64,000 nucleotides of DNA from Paraburkholderia xenovorans LB400 (lineage in GTDB: Bacteria > Pseudomonadota > Gammaproteobacteria > Burkholderiales > Burkholderiaceae), in the NCBI RefSeq assembly GCF_000013645.1, contig NC_007951.1, positions 62,001 to 126,000 on the forward strand, read 5' to 3'. The first letter of the stretch is position 1. Each line of letters starts with the position of its first letter. The notes below the pieces were generated by a model that had not been told where the DNA came from, made no database searches, and was given only the letters and a program-made list of their open reading frames with translations. Below, piece after piece: positions 40,386-49,928 of the stretch. The position numbers were made by a program, and so were the translations under genes.

Positions 40386-41477
40386 TCAGACGAGGCAGGC
40401 GTCCAGACCGTCGGTGATCAGGTCTTGCGGCAGTTCGATACCGATAAACACCATCTTGTTGGTCTTTTTCTCGATCGGCTGCCATTTCGCGGCCAGATCG
40501 CTTCCCATCATCTGATGCACGCCCTGAAACACGACTTTGCGGTCTACACCCTTCATATACAGCACGCCCTTGTAACGCAGTAGCCGTTCGCCGTAAATCT
40601 GCAGAATGCCGCCGAGGAAGTCTTCGAGCTTGTTCGGATCGAACGGACGGTCGTTGCGGTAGACGAACGACTTGATCTTGTCGTCATGGTGCGCATGGTG
40701 GTGGTGATGCCCATGATCGTGGCCTTCGTGATCGCAATGGCCGTGATCGTGATCGCAGTTCGCGTGATCGTCGTGCGTATGGCCGTGCTCGTCATGCGCG
40801 TGAGCATGGCTGTGCGCGTGCTCGTCTTCGACGAGGAAATCCGGGTCGATCTCGAGCTTCGAATTCAGGTTGAAGCCGCGCAGGTCGAAGATTTCCTTGA
40901 TGTCCGCTTCGCCGAAATTGACGACTTTGATCGCCGCCCGCGGGTTCATGTGCAGCAGACGGTGGCGCAGATCGGCCAGGTGCTTTTCATCGACCAGATC
41001 GGACTTGGTGATGAACAGGCGATCGGCGAAACCGACCTGGCGCTGCACCACTTCGTGTTCGTCCAGTTGGTGATTCGCGTGCTTGGCGTCGACCAGGGTG
41101 ATGATCGCGTCCAGCAGGAATTCGTTGGCGATCTGGTCGTCCATGAAGAACGTCTGCGCGACCGGGCCCGGGTTGGCGAGGCCCGTGGTTTCGATCACCA
41201 CGCGGTCGAAATCCAGTGTGCCGGCCTGCTTCTGCGCCGCCAGATCGCCCAGCACGCGCGAAAGGTCGCCGCGAATCGTGCAGCAGATGCAGCCGTTGCT
41301 CATCTGGATGATCTGCTCGCCCGTGTCCTGCACGAGGATTTCGTTGTCGATGTTTTCTTCGCCGAACTCGTTCTCGATCACGGCGATCTTCATGCCGTGC
41401 TTTTCATTCAGGATGCGCTTGAGCAGGGTGGTTTTGCCGCTGCCGAGAAAGCCGGTCAGGATGGTGACTGGAATCAT
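40386..41477 (-). CDS. CobW/COG0523-family GTPase with histidine-rich metal site
   Basis: A G3E P-loop GTPase, probably a metal (zinc) chaperone. The 363-residue protein has the P-loop GFLGSGKTTL (9-18) and the family CXCC motif (Cys63, Cys65, Cys66). GTPase motifs follow, with the base-specific segment TKSD at about 157-160. Residues about 220-264 are dominated by histidine and aspartate (DEHAHSHAHAHDEHGHTH and more), an evident metal-binding loop. The C-terminal CobW domain follows. Nucleotide and metal specificity are inferences. Confidence 0.93.
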   Translation of the reverse strand: MIPVTILTGFLGSGKTTLLKRILNEKHGMKIAVIENEFGEENIDNEILVQDTGEQIIQMSNGCICCTIRGDLSRVLGDLAAQKQAGTLDFDRVVIETTGLANPGPVAQTFFMDDQIANEFLLDAIITLVDAKHANHQLDEHEVVQRQVGFADRLFITKSDLVDEKHLADLRHRLLHMNPRAAIKVVNFGEADIKEIFDLRGFNLNSKLEIDPDFLVEDEHAHSHAHAHDEHGHTHDDHANCDHDHGHCDHEGHDHGHHHHHAHHDDKIKSFVYRNDRPFDPNKLEDFLGGILQIYGERLLRYKGVLYMKGVDRKVVFQGVHQMMGSDLAAKWQPIEKKTNKMVFIGIELPQDLITDGLDACLV

Positions 41478-41666
41478 GTTGGTCGCCTGTATTGTCGTGA
41501 AACGGTGCGTAGTCGAAGCCTGGGCGGGCGCGGCAGCCTGATGGCGCGCTGCCCTGTCCAGCCGGTTATTGAAACATATTCGCCGGGCCGGCGCTGGCGC
41601 GCGGATACGGGCCCCGCTTTCGCCCGGGCCGGCGGCGCCGGGAAATACCCCTCAAATTATGGGCGA

Positions 41667-42869
41667 TCAGGCGATTTGCAACAGCAGGCCCTTCAGATAC
41701 TCGCCTTCCGGAAATGCCGTCAGCAAGGGATGATCCATCCCGGCGCCAAGCCGCTTGAGAATCCGGGCATCCACGCGCGCGTCGGCGGCCGCGCCCGAGA
41801 TGATCTTCTGAAACAGTTCGGAGTCGATCGCGCCGGAGCACGAATAGGTGAACAGCAGGCCGCCCGGCCGCAGCAATTTCAGGCCGGTCAGATTGATGTC
41901 CTTATAAGCGCGCGACGCGCGGTCCACATGTTCACGCGACGGCGCGAATTTCGGCGGATCGAGCACGACCAGATCGAAGCGCTCGCCGTCGTCGTAAAGA
42001 CGGCGCAGCGTTTTGAAGGCATCGGCGTCGAGCCACGTGGCGCGTTCGGCGTCGAAACCGTTGGCCGCCACGTTCTGCTGCGCGATCGCCAGCGCGTCGC
42101 CCGACGAATCGATCGACACCACCCGTTTGGCGCCGCCTTTCAGCGCGGCCAGTGAGAAGCCGCCGGTGTAGCAGAAGCAGTTCAACATATCGCGATCCTG
42201 CGCGAGCTGCTGCACCAGCGGGCGGTTGTCGCGCTGATCGACGTAAAAGCCGGTTTTGTGGCCGTTGCGCACATCGACGTGATACCGCACGTCGTTCTCG
42301 CTCACGATCAGCGCTTCCGACGGCGGTTCGCCCGCCAGCACGCCGGTGATCTGTTCGAGCCCTTCCTTCTGGCGAATCGACACGTCCGAGCGTTCATACA
42401 CATTCGGGCAGCCGGTCGCGCCCGTCAGCGCCGCGACGATCGCCTCTTTCCACGCCTCGACGCCCGCGGCCATGAACTGGCAGACCAGCTGGCTGCGCTG
42501 GCCTTCGTCTTCGGCCACGTAGTGATCGACGATCAGGCCGGGCAGGCCGTCCGCCTCGCCGAAAATCAGCCGCACCGCGCCGGTGTCGTGAACCATCGTC
42601 TGACGGTGCGCGAGCGCGCGCTGCACGCGGCGTTTGAAGAACGCGTGGTCGATCGGCTCGGTCTCGTCGAAGCTCCACACGCGGGCGCGGATCTGCGAAT
42701 GCGGACTGTAGGCCGCGCGCGCGAGAAAGCGGCCATCGTGTGCGCGTACCAGCACGGTGGCGCCGGGCGCGGGATTGCCGTCGATCCGGTCGATCGCGTT
42801 GGCGTAGACCCACGGATGGCGGCGCAGCAGCGATTTTTCTTTCGACGGTTTGAGCGTAACGGTATTCAT
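41667..42869 (-). CDS. 23S rRNA methyltransferase RlmI-like (class I SAM)
   Basis: Predicted 23S rRNA cytosine-C5 methyltransferase. The 400-residue protein starts MNTVTLKPSKEKSLL and has an N-terminal PUA domain (to about 80) with RRHPWVYANAI. The SAM-binding region is CFCYTGGFSLAAL, and the catalytic region has DPPKFAPS and SCSG with a catalytic cysteine. RlmI modifies C1962 in E. coli; the same target here is inferred. An ATG seven codons earlier is also open. Confidence 0.88.
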   Translation of the reverse strand: MNTVTLKPSKEKSLLRRHPWVYANAIDRIDGNPAPGATVLVRAHDGRFLARAAYSPHSQIRARVWSFDETEPIDHAFFKRRVQRALAHRQTMVHDTGAVRLIFGEADGLPGLIVDHYVAEDEGQRSQLVCQFMAAGVEAWKEAIVAALTGATGCPNVYERSDVSIRQKEGLEQITGVLAGEPPSEALIVSENDVRYHVDVRNGHKTGFYVDQRDNRPLVQQLAQDRDMLNCFCYTGGFSLAALKGGAKRVVSIDSSGDALAIAQQNVAANGFDAERATWLDADAFKTLRRLYDDGERFDLVVLDPPKFAPSREHVDRASRAYKDINLTGLKLLRPGGLLFTYSCSGAIDSELFQKIISGAAADARVDARILKRLGAGMDHPLLTAFPEGEYLKGLLLQIA

Positions 42870-42964
42870 CAGGGTGGTCAGAGTGAGCAATGGGCCGCGC
42901 GGCTCGGCGCGCGCGGCAGGTAAAGCGAAGGCGGAGACCGTACGCCGCGACTCGCGTCGCGGCG

Positions 42965-43888
42965 TCAGTCGCGTTTCTTGGCGCGCGGATGCGCCTGATC
43001 GTAGACGTGCGCGAGATGCTGGAAATCGAGCGCGGTGTAGACCTGCGTGGCGGTGATGCTGGCGTGGCCGAGCAGCTCCTGCACCGCGCGCAGATCGCCG
43101 CTCGACTGCAGCACGTGCGTGGCGAACGAATGCCGCAGCACGTGCGGATGCACGTTGGCGGGAATGCCGGCGACCAGCGCCGCGCGCTTTACGCGCTCGC
43201 GCACCACGTTCGGTGACAGGCGATTGCCGCGCGCCGACAGGAACAGCGGATGCGGATCGTGCTTCACCATCTGGTCGCGGACCGCGAGCCAGGCGGCCAA
43301 GGCTTCCAGCGCCTTGCTGCCGACCGGCACGACGCGGCGCCGGTTGCCTTTGCCGAGCACTTCGACTTCAGCCGAGTCGAGCTTGATCCAGCCGGCGGAG
43401 CGGTAGCCATCGGCATCGGCGAAACGGGCGTCGAGGCCGACCAGTTCCGCGAGACGCAGGCCCGACGAGTAAAACAGTTCGAGCATGGCGTGATCGCGCA
43501 AACCTTCGGGCGATGCAGCGGGCGGGCTCTCCATCAGACGCGTGGCGTCGTCGACGGAAAGTGCTTTGGGCAGCGTTTTGGGCTGCTTCGGCGCGCGCAC
43601 GGTCGCGACCGGATTGGCCGGCAGATCGACGCGGCCGGCGAGCCAGCGATAAAACGCGCGCCATGCCGAGAGGCGGTGGCTGATCGAGCGCGCCGTCAGG
43701 CCGCCTGCGTGCGCCCGTGAAACGGCGCCGCGAATGTCCACGGCGCTCAGGCTTTCGAGCGGCCGGCCTTTGGCCAGCAGCTTGAGTTCTTCCAGTTCGT
43801 GGGTGTAGCCGCGCAGCGTATGCGCCGAGAGCCGCCGCTCGTGTTCGAGATTCGACAGATAGGCGGCGATCGGGTCGGCGGCGGTCAC
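42965..43888 (-). CDS. xerC: Tyrosine recombinase XerC
   Basis: Site-specific recombinase that resolves chromosome dimers at dif together with XerD. The 307-residue protein has an N-terminal SAM-like core-binding domain (to about 100). The catalytic domain has Arg in SGLRLAEL, HPHVLRHSFATH, LLGHASI and the nucleophile tyrosine in TQVYTAL. Gene order dapF-DUF484-xerC is conserved across proteobacteria and supports XerC over a phage integrase. Confidence 0.95.
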   Translation of the reverse strand: MTAADPIAAYLSNLEHERRLSAHTLRGYTHELEELKLLAKGRPLESLSAVDIRGAVSRAHAGGLTARSISHRLSAWRAFYRWLAGRVDLPANPVATVRAPKQPKTLPKALSVDDATRLMESPPAASPEGLRDHAMLELFYSSGLRLAELVGLDARFADADGYRSAGWIKLDSAEVEVLGKGNRRRVVPVGSKALEALAAWLAVRDQMVKHDPHPLFLSARGNRLSPNVVRERVKRAALVAGIPANVHPHVLRHSFATHVLQSSGDLRAVQELLGHASITATQVYTALDFQHLAHVYDQAHPRAKKRD

Positions 43889-43929
43889 GGTGGGCTTTTT
43901 TGAGCGGCTGGCGCTGAGTGGAGCGCCGC

Positions 43930-44652
43930 TTAGCGCGGCAGCAGACGGCTCAGCGCGGCGCTTGCCAGCGCGCCGATCTGGGTGAGGAAATCCGTTGCCA
44001 TGCCTTCGTGAAAGCGGCGCGCGTCGGGCGAGCCCATCACCAGCAGGCCGAAAGTCGGGGCTTCTTCGTTGCCTTCAGGGTCGCGCAGCGCGAGCAGGGC
44101 GATCGACTCGGTGGCGTGCGCCGACTCGGGCCCCGCCTGGCCGGCCGCGCTCTCGTCGCCGCCGGATGCGCCGGACGGCGCCAGCCACTGCGCCGCTTCG
44201 AAACCGGTATTCGCGCCGCAATACGGCGTGGTCAGGCTGCCGGCGAAGATGCGCACTTCCTCGCCGACATGGCGCGCGAAGTCGGCCTGCGTGTAAGGCT
44301 CGGCGACGTCCCACACGCGCAGCGCTGCTTGCGGCACGTCGAAAATATCGCGCAAGCCGGTGGCGATCGTACGCGGCAGCGCGTACGGATCGCGCTCGGC
44401 GATCACGCGGATGGTCCAGCGGTTGAATTTCGACGCGATGCTGTCGTTCTCGTGGCCGTAGCGCAGGAGTTCGGCGAGGCGGCGTTCGAGATGCTTGTTC
44501 TTGTCGCGCAGCATTTCCATCTGCCGTTCCTGCAGCGACACCGCGGCTTTGCCGTGCGGATTCGCGAGCCGGATCGTCGCGAGCATCTCCGCGTGGTCGG
44601 CGAAGAATTCGGGGTTGGCGAGCAGGTATTCGGCGACTTCGCGATCGTTCAT
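43930..44652 (-). CDS. DUF484 family protein
   Basis: A 240-residue protein with an N-terminal helical region (VAEYLLANPEFF), a coiled coil (about 40-65) and a GAF-like C-terminal domain. This is the DUF484 family, always found with dapF and xerC and of unknown biochemical function. The gap of 41 bp to xerC and 81 bp to dapF suggest one transcript. Confidence 0.9.
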   Translation of the reverse strand: MNDREVAEYLLANPEFFADHAEMLATIRLANPHGKAAVSLQERQMEMLRDKNKHLERRLAELLRYGHENDSIASKFNRWTIRVIAERDPYALPRTIATGLRDIFDVPQAALRVWDVAEPYTQADFARHVGEEVRIFAGSLTTPYCGANTGFEAAQWLAPSGASGGDESAAGQAGPESAHATESIALLALRDPEGNEEAPTFGLLVMGSPDARRFHEGMATDFLTQIGALASAALSRLLPR

Positions 44653-44733
44653 GGTTTCGGCTAAAAGACTTCGGGGCGACGCCTCGGGGCGGCGCGTCGG
44701 TCAATGAGTTCAGGCGGCCTGTGACGCCGCCGG

Positions 44734-45597
44734 TCAGTCGGGCAGCTCGATCTCGCCTTCGAAAACGGTCACGGCCGGTCCGGCCATGAGTAGCGGTTCG
44801 CCTTCTCGCGTGCTGTCCCACGAGATGGTCAGGTCGCCGCCGTGCGTGTGCACGCGCACGGGTGAGTCGAGCAGCCCGCGCCGGATGCCGGCCGCGACCG
44901 CCGCGCATGCGCCCGTGCCGCACGCCAGCGTTTCACCCGCGCCGCGCTCGTACACGCGCAGCCTGATTTCATTGCGGCCGACTATCTGCATGAAGCCCGC
45001 GTTCACCCGCTGCGGAAAACGCGCATGACGCTCGATCACCGGGCCTTCGGCCAGCACCGGGAACGCTTCGACGTCGCCGACGACCTGCACGGCGTGCGGA
45101 TTGCCCATCGAGACCACCGAAATCCACCGTGTCGTGCCGCTCACGTCGAGCGGCCAGAGCGTGTCCGCTCCCTCGCGGCGGCCTTCGAGGCCTTTGGTGG
45201 CGAACGGCACGCGCTCCGGGTCGAACACGGGCGTGCCCATGTCGACCAGCACTTCGCCGTTTTCCTGCATGGTCAGCGTGATGGTGCCCTTCTGCACCTG
45301 CACGCGCACGCTGCGTTGATCGGTGAGGCCGCGCTCGCGCACGAACTTGACGAAGCAGCGCGCGCCGTTGCCGCAATGCTCCACTTCGCCGCCGTCGCAA
45401 TTGAAGATGCGATATCTGAAATCGACACCGGCCACCGTGGGCTTTTCGACCAGCAGCAACTGGTCGGCGCCGACGCCGAAATGCCGGTCCGCGAGCGCGC
45501 GCACCTGCGCCGGCGTCAGGTTGACCGGTTGGGTGTAGCCGTCGAGCACGACGAAGTCGTTGCCCGCGCCGTGCATCTTGGTGAATTTCAGTTTCAT
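44734..45597 (-). CDS. dapF: Diaminopimelate epimerase
   Basis: Makes meso-diaminopimelate for lysine and peptidoglycan. The 287-residue protein has both catalytic cysteine motifs: HCGNGARC (near 75-82) and ACGTGACA (near 228-235). ATG at 45597 gives [15 protein letters not shown], the family N-terminus; an upstream in-frame extension is not supported. Confidence 0.97.
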   Translation of the reverse strand: MKLKFTKMHGAGNDFVVLDGYTQPVNLTPAQVRALADRHFGVGADQLLLVEKPTVAGVDFRYRIFNCDGGEVEHCGNGARCFVKFVRERGLTDQRSVRVQVQKGTITLTMQENGEVLVDMGTPVFDPERVPFATKGLEGRREGADTLWPLDVSGTTRWISVVSMGNPHAVQVVGDVEAFPVLAEGPVIERHARFPQRVNAGFMQIVGRNEIRLRVYERGAGETLACGTGACAAVAAGIRRGLLDSPVRVHTHGGDLTISWDSTREGEPLLMAGPAVTVFEGEIELPD

Positions 45598-45695
45598 CAC
45601 GCTATTGTAAGTGACGCGCCCGCAGGTGAGCCGAACGCCGTATTTTTTCCGCGTCCGGTCGCTTTCCACACGGGCCGCGTGGGCGGCCGTTCAGT

Positions 45696-46580
45696 TCAGT
45701 ACACGCTCGGGTCGCCGGGCGGCCGGGTCTTGAAGCGCTTGTGCACCCAGTAGTACTGCTCGGGCATCAACGGAATCTGCTCTTCGAGAAAGGCGTTCAT
45801 GCGGCGGGCGTCCGCGTCGTCGTCGCCGGTCGGGTAGTTCTCCCACGGCTTGAACACCTTGAGCCGGTAGCCTTTGTAGTTCGGCAGCACCTCGCCGATG
45901 AACGGCACCACCTGCGCGTGCCCGACCTTGGCCAGACGCCCGACCGCGGTCAGCGTGCAGGTCGGCACGCCGAAGAACGGCACGAAGGTGGAGTTGCGCG
46001 CGCCGTAGTCCATATCGGCGCCGAGCATGACCGGTTTGCGCTCGCGCAGCCAGCGCAGCACGATGCGCGCGCTGTCGGCGCGGCTCGCCATGTCCGCACC
46101 GAAACGCGCGCGCGCCGCTTTGGCGACTGCCTCGAGCTCCGGATTCGACATCGGCTGATAGAGCGAGCCGCATTGGCGCCTGAGCGAATAGTTCAGGAAG
46201 ATCGAGCCGGCCTCGATACCGACGAAGTGAAAGCCGAGAAACAGCGTGGGCGGCAGATTCGGGTCGGTCAGATCGATCGCGCTGTCGAGCTGGATCAATT
46301 TTTCGAGCTTCTTCGCCGAGCCGAACCACTGCACGCTGCGTTCGAGGTAGCTGCGGATCGCGTGGCGGAAATGCTTCTGCGCGACGTCTTCGCGGCGTTC
46401 GTCGCTCCATTCGGGGAAGCACAGCTTCAGATTGATGTGGACGATGCGTTTGCGCCGGCTCGGGATCTGATACAGCAGCCAGCCGAGGCCGTCGCCGAAG
46501 CGGGCGATCAGGCCGTAAGGCAATAGTGCAAACAGTTTCAACAGCCCGATCGCGAGTTTTGCGCCATAGCGGCTCAGCAT
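45696..46580 (-). CDS. lpxL: Lipid A lauroyl acyltransferase (LpxL/HtrB family)
   Basis: Adds a secondary acyl chain to lipid A in the inner membrane. The 294-residue product has an N-terminal membrane anchor (about 7-25) and the catalytic HX4E motif at His118-Glu123 (HFVGIE). Length fits. ATG at 46580 has AGGAGG upstream. It is the first gene of the minus-strand run and divergent from metK. The exact chain donor cannot be read. Confidence 0.9.
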   Translation of the reverse strand: MLSRYGAKLAIGLLKLFALLPYGLIARFGDGLGWLLYQIPSRRKRIVHINLKLCFPEWSDERREDVAQKHFRHAIRSYLERSVQWFGSAKKLEKLIQLDSAIDLTDPNLPPTLFLGFHFVGIEAGSIFLNYSLRRQCGSLYQPMSNPELEAVAKAARARFGADMASRADSARIVLRWLRERKPVMLGADMDYGARNSTFVPFFGVPTCTLTAVGRLAKVGHAQVVPFIGEVLPNYKGYRLKVFKPWENYPTGDDDADARRMNAFLEEQIPLMPEQYYWVHKRFKTRPPGDPSVY

Positions 46581-46685
46581 GCCGCCTCCTGGAAAGAGGC
46601 GTTGCGCGTGACGGGCTTCAGGAAAGCGGAGAAGTTGACGTAATACCGCACTCGTGGACACTCTGTGACAATCTGAGGAAGTCGC

Positions 46686-46857
46686 TATAATAAGGGCTTC
46701 GCCGAGTTAATAGACAACTTGCGGGGCGAAGCCGGTGGCTGCAAACCATGTGATTTGCGCCTGTCGGTAAGGTAATCCGCTAAAGCGTCGCCGCTTCAAG
46801 GCTCCCGAAGCTGGCTACGTGAAACTCAACCGTAACCACAAAACAGGAGTCTGCAAC
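46686..46857 (+). promoter_or_regulatory. metK promoter and structured 5' leader
   Basis: A perfect TATAAT (46686-46691) would start a transcript at about 46695-46698. The leader that follows is about 160 nt and highly foldable. A 9-bp perfect stem, GGCTTCGCC (46695-46703) with GGCGAAGCC (46725-46733), encloses AGTT/AACT. A second hairpin, GCAAA with TTTGC, lies at 46741-46758, and a third, AAGCG with CGCTT, at about 46784-46797. A ribosome binding site AGGAG (46845-46849) precedes the GTG. It does not match a SAM riboswitch I know. Confidence 0.5.
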
Positions 46858-48048
46858 GTGGCAAACGACTATCTCTTCACTTCCGAATCCGTCTCCGAAG
46901 GCCATCCCGACAAAGTCGCGGATCAGATTTCCGACGCCATTCTCGACGCCATCCTGGCTCAGGACAAATACTCGCGTGTCGCCGCGGAAACGCTGTGCAA
47001 CACGGGTCTCGTCGTGCTGGCCGGTGAAATCACCACGACCGCTAACGTCGATTACATCCAGGTCGCACGCAACACGATCAAGCGCATCGGTTACGACAAC
47101 ACCGACTACGGCATCGACTATCGCGGCTGCGCCGTGCTCGTCGCGTATGACAAGCAATCGCCGGACATCGCCCAGGGCGTGGACCGCGCGCACGACAACA
47201 ACCTCGATCAAGGCGCCGGCGACCAGGGCCTGATGTTCGGTTACGCGTGCGAAGAGACACCGGAACTGATGCCGTTGCCGATCCACCTGTCGCACCGTCT
47301 GGTGGAGCGTCAGGCGAATCTGCGCCGTGACGGCCGTCTGCCCTGGCTGCGTCCGGACGCGAAGTCGCAGGTCACCGTGCGTTATGTCGACGGCAAACCG
47401 CATTCCATCGACACCGTGGTGCTGTCCACGCAGCATTCGCCGGACATCGATCTGGGCACGCTGCGCGAAGCCGTGATCGAAGAAGTGATCAAGCCGACGC
47501 TGCCGGCCGACCTCATCAAGGGCGACATCAAGTTCCTCGTGAACCCGACCGGCCGTTTCGTGATTGGCGGTCCGCAAGGCGATTGCGGCTTGACCGGCCG
47601 CAAGATCATCGTCGATACGTACGGCGGTGCCGCACCGCACGGCGGCGGCGCGTTCTCGGGCAAGGACCCGTCGAAGGTCGACCGTTCGGCGGCCTACGCC
47701 GGCCGTTATGTCGCGAAGAACATCGTGGCCGCGGGCCTGGCTTCGCGCTGCCTGATCCAGGTTTCGTACGCGATCGGCGTCGCCCAGCCGACTTCGGTGA
47801 TGGTGAACACGTTCGGCACCGGCCGCGTGTCGGATGCGGTCATCACGCGTCTCGTGCAGGAGCATTTCGACCTGCGTCCGAAGGGCATCATCCAGATGCT
47901 CGACCTGCTGCGCCCGATCTACGAGAAGAGCGCCGCCTATGGTCACTTCGGCCGCGAAGAGCCGGAATTCACGTGGGAATCCACGGACAAGGCGCTGGCA
48001 CTCGCCGAAGCCGCCGGCACGGAACCGGTTGCCGCGTTGGCCGAGTAA
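46858..48048 (+). CDS. metK: S-adenosylmethionine synthetase
   Basis: Makes SAM from methionine and ATP. The 396-residue enzyme has SEGHPDK with His16, the [19 protein letters not shown] signature and the glycine-rich [19 protein letters not shown]. The start is GTG at 46858 with AGGAG eight bases upstream; an open frame to 46819 has no family sequence. Together with metX/metW it covers both ends of methionine-SAM metabolism in this window. A terminator follows. Confidence 0.97.
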   Translation: MANDYLFTSESVSEGHPDKVADQISDAILDAILAQDKYSRVAAETLCNTGLVVLAGEITTTANVDYIQVARNTIKRIGYDNTDYGIDYRGCAVLVAYDKQSPDIAQGVDRAHDNNLDQGAGDQGLMFGYACEETPELMPLPIHLSHRLVERQANLRRDGRLPWLRPDAKSQVTVRYVDGKPHSIDTVVLSTQHSPDIDLGTLREAVIEEVIKPTLPADLIKGDIKFLVNPTGRFVIGGPQGDCGLTGRKIIVDTYGGAAPHGGGAFSGKDPSKVDRSAAYAGRYVAKNIVAAGLASRCLIQVSYAIGVAQPTSVMVNTFGTGRVSDAVITRLVQEHFDLRPKGIIQMLDLLRPIYEKSAAYGHFGREEPEFTWESTDKALALAEAAGTEPVAALAE

Positions 48049-48070
48049 GCGCAAGCCGTCCTTTCAAGTA

Positions 48071-48111
48071 AAAACCCCGCCCGGCGCGTTGAGCCGGGCG
48101 GGGTTTTTTTT
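48071..48111. terminator. Rho-independent terminator after metK
   Basis: A perfect 13-bp stem, AACCCCGCCCGGC with GCCGGGCGGGGTT and loop GCGTTGA, is flanked by A and T runs on both sides, so it may work in both directions. Confidence 0.92.
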
Positions 48112-48250
48112 ATCGCCGTCGCCAGTCCATGAACTGAATGGCGACGTAATCGACCGATGGCTTCACCAGCCGCGAAGTCATGTCGTGTCGTCAGTCAATA
48201 CGGAACTTGAGTCGCGCCAGGTCCGGCAGCGCGTTCTGTACTCGCGCGCC

Positions 48251-48661
48251 TTAACGGCTCGCAAACGCGAACGCGAACCAGCCGGTGCTGCCGTTCGTCG
48301 ACATGCGACGCGGACGGCGGCTCGAATTCTGCGGCACGGCGACCGCTGCGCGCGGCGCGGCGAGACGCAACGGCGTGGGTTTGCGCAGCAGCGTGCGCAG
48401 CGAGAAACGGCGCGAACTGCCTTGCAGGCGCAGCGCGGAGAAGAACGTATTGAACCAGGTGCGAATGCCGTCGACAGCTTTGGCGTCGCGCCATTGTTCG
48501 CCCAGCGCGCGAGTGCGTGTGGCATGGTGACGCAGCGCGCGCACGACGTGGCGACGCGCCGGACGCGCCGCTTTCAGTGCGGCGCGGGTGAGAGGGGTGC
48601 TCAGGAGAGTATGCATGGCTTCACTGGTAGGCAACGTGTCGCGCGACGGAGTGTGCGCCAT
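48251..48661 (-). CDS. Hypothetical basic protein
   Basis: Open frame of 136 residues from an ATG at 48661 (161 from the GTG at 48736). It is rich in Arg, Ala and Thr, with no domain I recognise and no clear ribosome binding site. It fills a gap between metK and the PhyH gene that is otherwise empty, and the metK terminator would also end it. It may be a spurious frame. Confidence 0.3.
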   Translation of the reverse strand: MAHTPSRDTLPTSEAMHTLLSTPLTRAALKAARPARRHVVRALRHHATRTRALGEQWRDAKAVDGIRTWFNTFFSALRLQGSSRRFSLRTLLRKPTPLRLAAPRAAVAVPQNSSRRPRRMSTNGSTGWFAFAFASR

Positions 48662-48736
48662 GAAGAGCACCAAATGTGCCAATGGCGATGTCGCAATGAA
48701 CGGCGCGAAAGCCTCGAATGCGATGGAAAAGTGCAC

Positions 48737-49077
48737 GGAATACAGCGGAGTCGGCCCTGTCGGCCTCGACGCGGCACAAAAGTGCGGGAATGGCGATCAA
48801 CATGCAGCGCAGGTTACACGCGATTCGTGACGTCAGAAAGTCGGTTTTTACCCTGCGAATACGGGTTTTTCCGGGGTTAATCGTGAATCGCGGCGGCGGG
48901 GTCGTGCCCTTTGCGGGCGATTATCGTGCGCGCTTGCCCATTCGAAGTGCCGCGAAATCGCGCGCCGCGCGTGAAAGTAGTGCGTAAGGCTGCCGTTTTC
49001 GGACCGTGAAACAGCACACTGGGCGATCGCGCCCGTTTTACAATCGAGCATCAGCTAGTCGACAGTAACGGAACACC
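48737..49077 (+). other. Gene-free gap before the PhyH-type gene
   Basis: About 340 bp. A TACAAT at 49039-49044 could be the -10 for the next gene. A small hairpin, GGGCG/CGCCC (49021-49034), precedes it. Nothing else is recognisable. Confidence 0.35.
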
Positions 49078-49839
49078 ATGTCACTTCATTCCAAGAAAGA
49101 GCAGATTCAAACGTTGCGGGAGCAGGGTTTTGTCGTGGTGCCCGGATTGGTGTCGGCCGGGCGTTGCGAAGAACTGAAACAGATCGCGCAGCGCCAGCTG
49201 GAAGAGGCAGCCGCGCCGATCGAGTTCGAAGCGGATCTGCAATATCCCGGCGCGCCGGAGTCCAGGCAGGCAGCCGGCGGCCATACGGTGCGGCGGCTAC
49301 TGGACGCGTACGCACGTCATCCGGGTTTTGCGCGCTGGGCGACCGCGCCGGAAATTCGCGGCTGGATGGAGTTGTATTTCGGTGAAGAGCCGCGCCTGTC
49401 GCGCGCGCACCATAACTGCATGATGACCAAGCATCCTGCGTACGGCAGTTTGACTGGCTGGCATCGCGACGTGCGGTATTGGTCGTTCGAGCGCGACGAT
49501 CTGGTTTCGGTGTGGCTCGCGCTCGGTTCGGAGACGGTGGATAACGGCGCGCTGTGGATGGTGCCGAAGTCGCACAGCGCCGCGTTTACATCCGACCGGT
49601 TCGATCAGGCCAAATTCTTCCGCTCCGATCTGGAAGAGAATCAGGAATGGATTCGTACTGCGGTGTCACCTGAGCTCAAGGCCGGCGACGTGGTGTTTTT
49701 CCATTGCAATACGCTGCATTCAGCCGGCAAGAACATCACCGATCAGGTGAAGTTTTCACTGGTGTACACGTATCACGGCGCGAGCAACGTGCCGTTGCCG
49801 GGAACCCGCTCGGCCGCGAAGCCCGAGGTGGCGTTCTAG
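49078..49839 (+). CDS. Phytanoyl-CoA dioxygenase (PhyH) family protein
   Basis: A non-haem iron, 2-oxoglutarate-dependent dioxygenase. The 253-residue protein has the iron-binding HxD (His129, Asp131 in WHRDV) and the distal histidine in HCNTLHSAGKN (His214). The family hydroxylates very diverse small molecules. No biosynthetic partner is adjacent, so its substrate is unknown. Confidence 0.88.
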   Translation: MSLHSKKEQIQTLREQGFVVVPGLVSAGRCEELKQIAQRQLEEAAAPIEFEADLQYPGAPESRQAAGGHTVRRLLDAYARHPGFARWATAPEIRGWMELYFGEEPRLSRAHHNCMMTKHPAYGSLTGWHRDVRYWSFERDDLVSVWLALGSETVDNGALWMVPKSHSAAFTSDRFDQAKFFRSDLEENQEWIRTAVSPELKAGDVVFFHCNTLHSAGKNITDQVKFSLVYTYHGASNVPLPGTRSAAKPEVAF

Positions 49840-49871
49840 AATTTCCGGTTCCAGGTTTCCGTTCTTTCGCG

Positions 49872-49912
49872 GCGGCGCTCGCGGTCCCTGTACCCGATAC
49901 CGCAAGCGCCGC
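49872..49912. terminator. Possible hairpin between convergent PhyH and DUF3185 genes
   Basis: GCGGCGCT pairs with AGCGCCGC, with inner GCGG/CCGC pairing. No T run, so weak as a terminator. Confidence 0.3.
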
Positions 49913-49928
49913 ATAGGCGCACTCGCTG

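Noticed and set aside
42965..43888. Phage-type integrase
   Set aside because: The tyrosine recombinase lies in the conserved dapF-DUF484-xerC order and has XerC features, so it is the housekeeping dimer-resolution enzyme.
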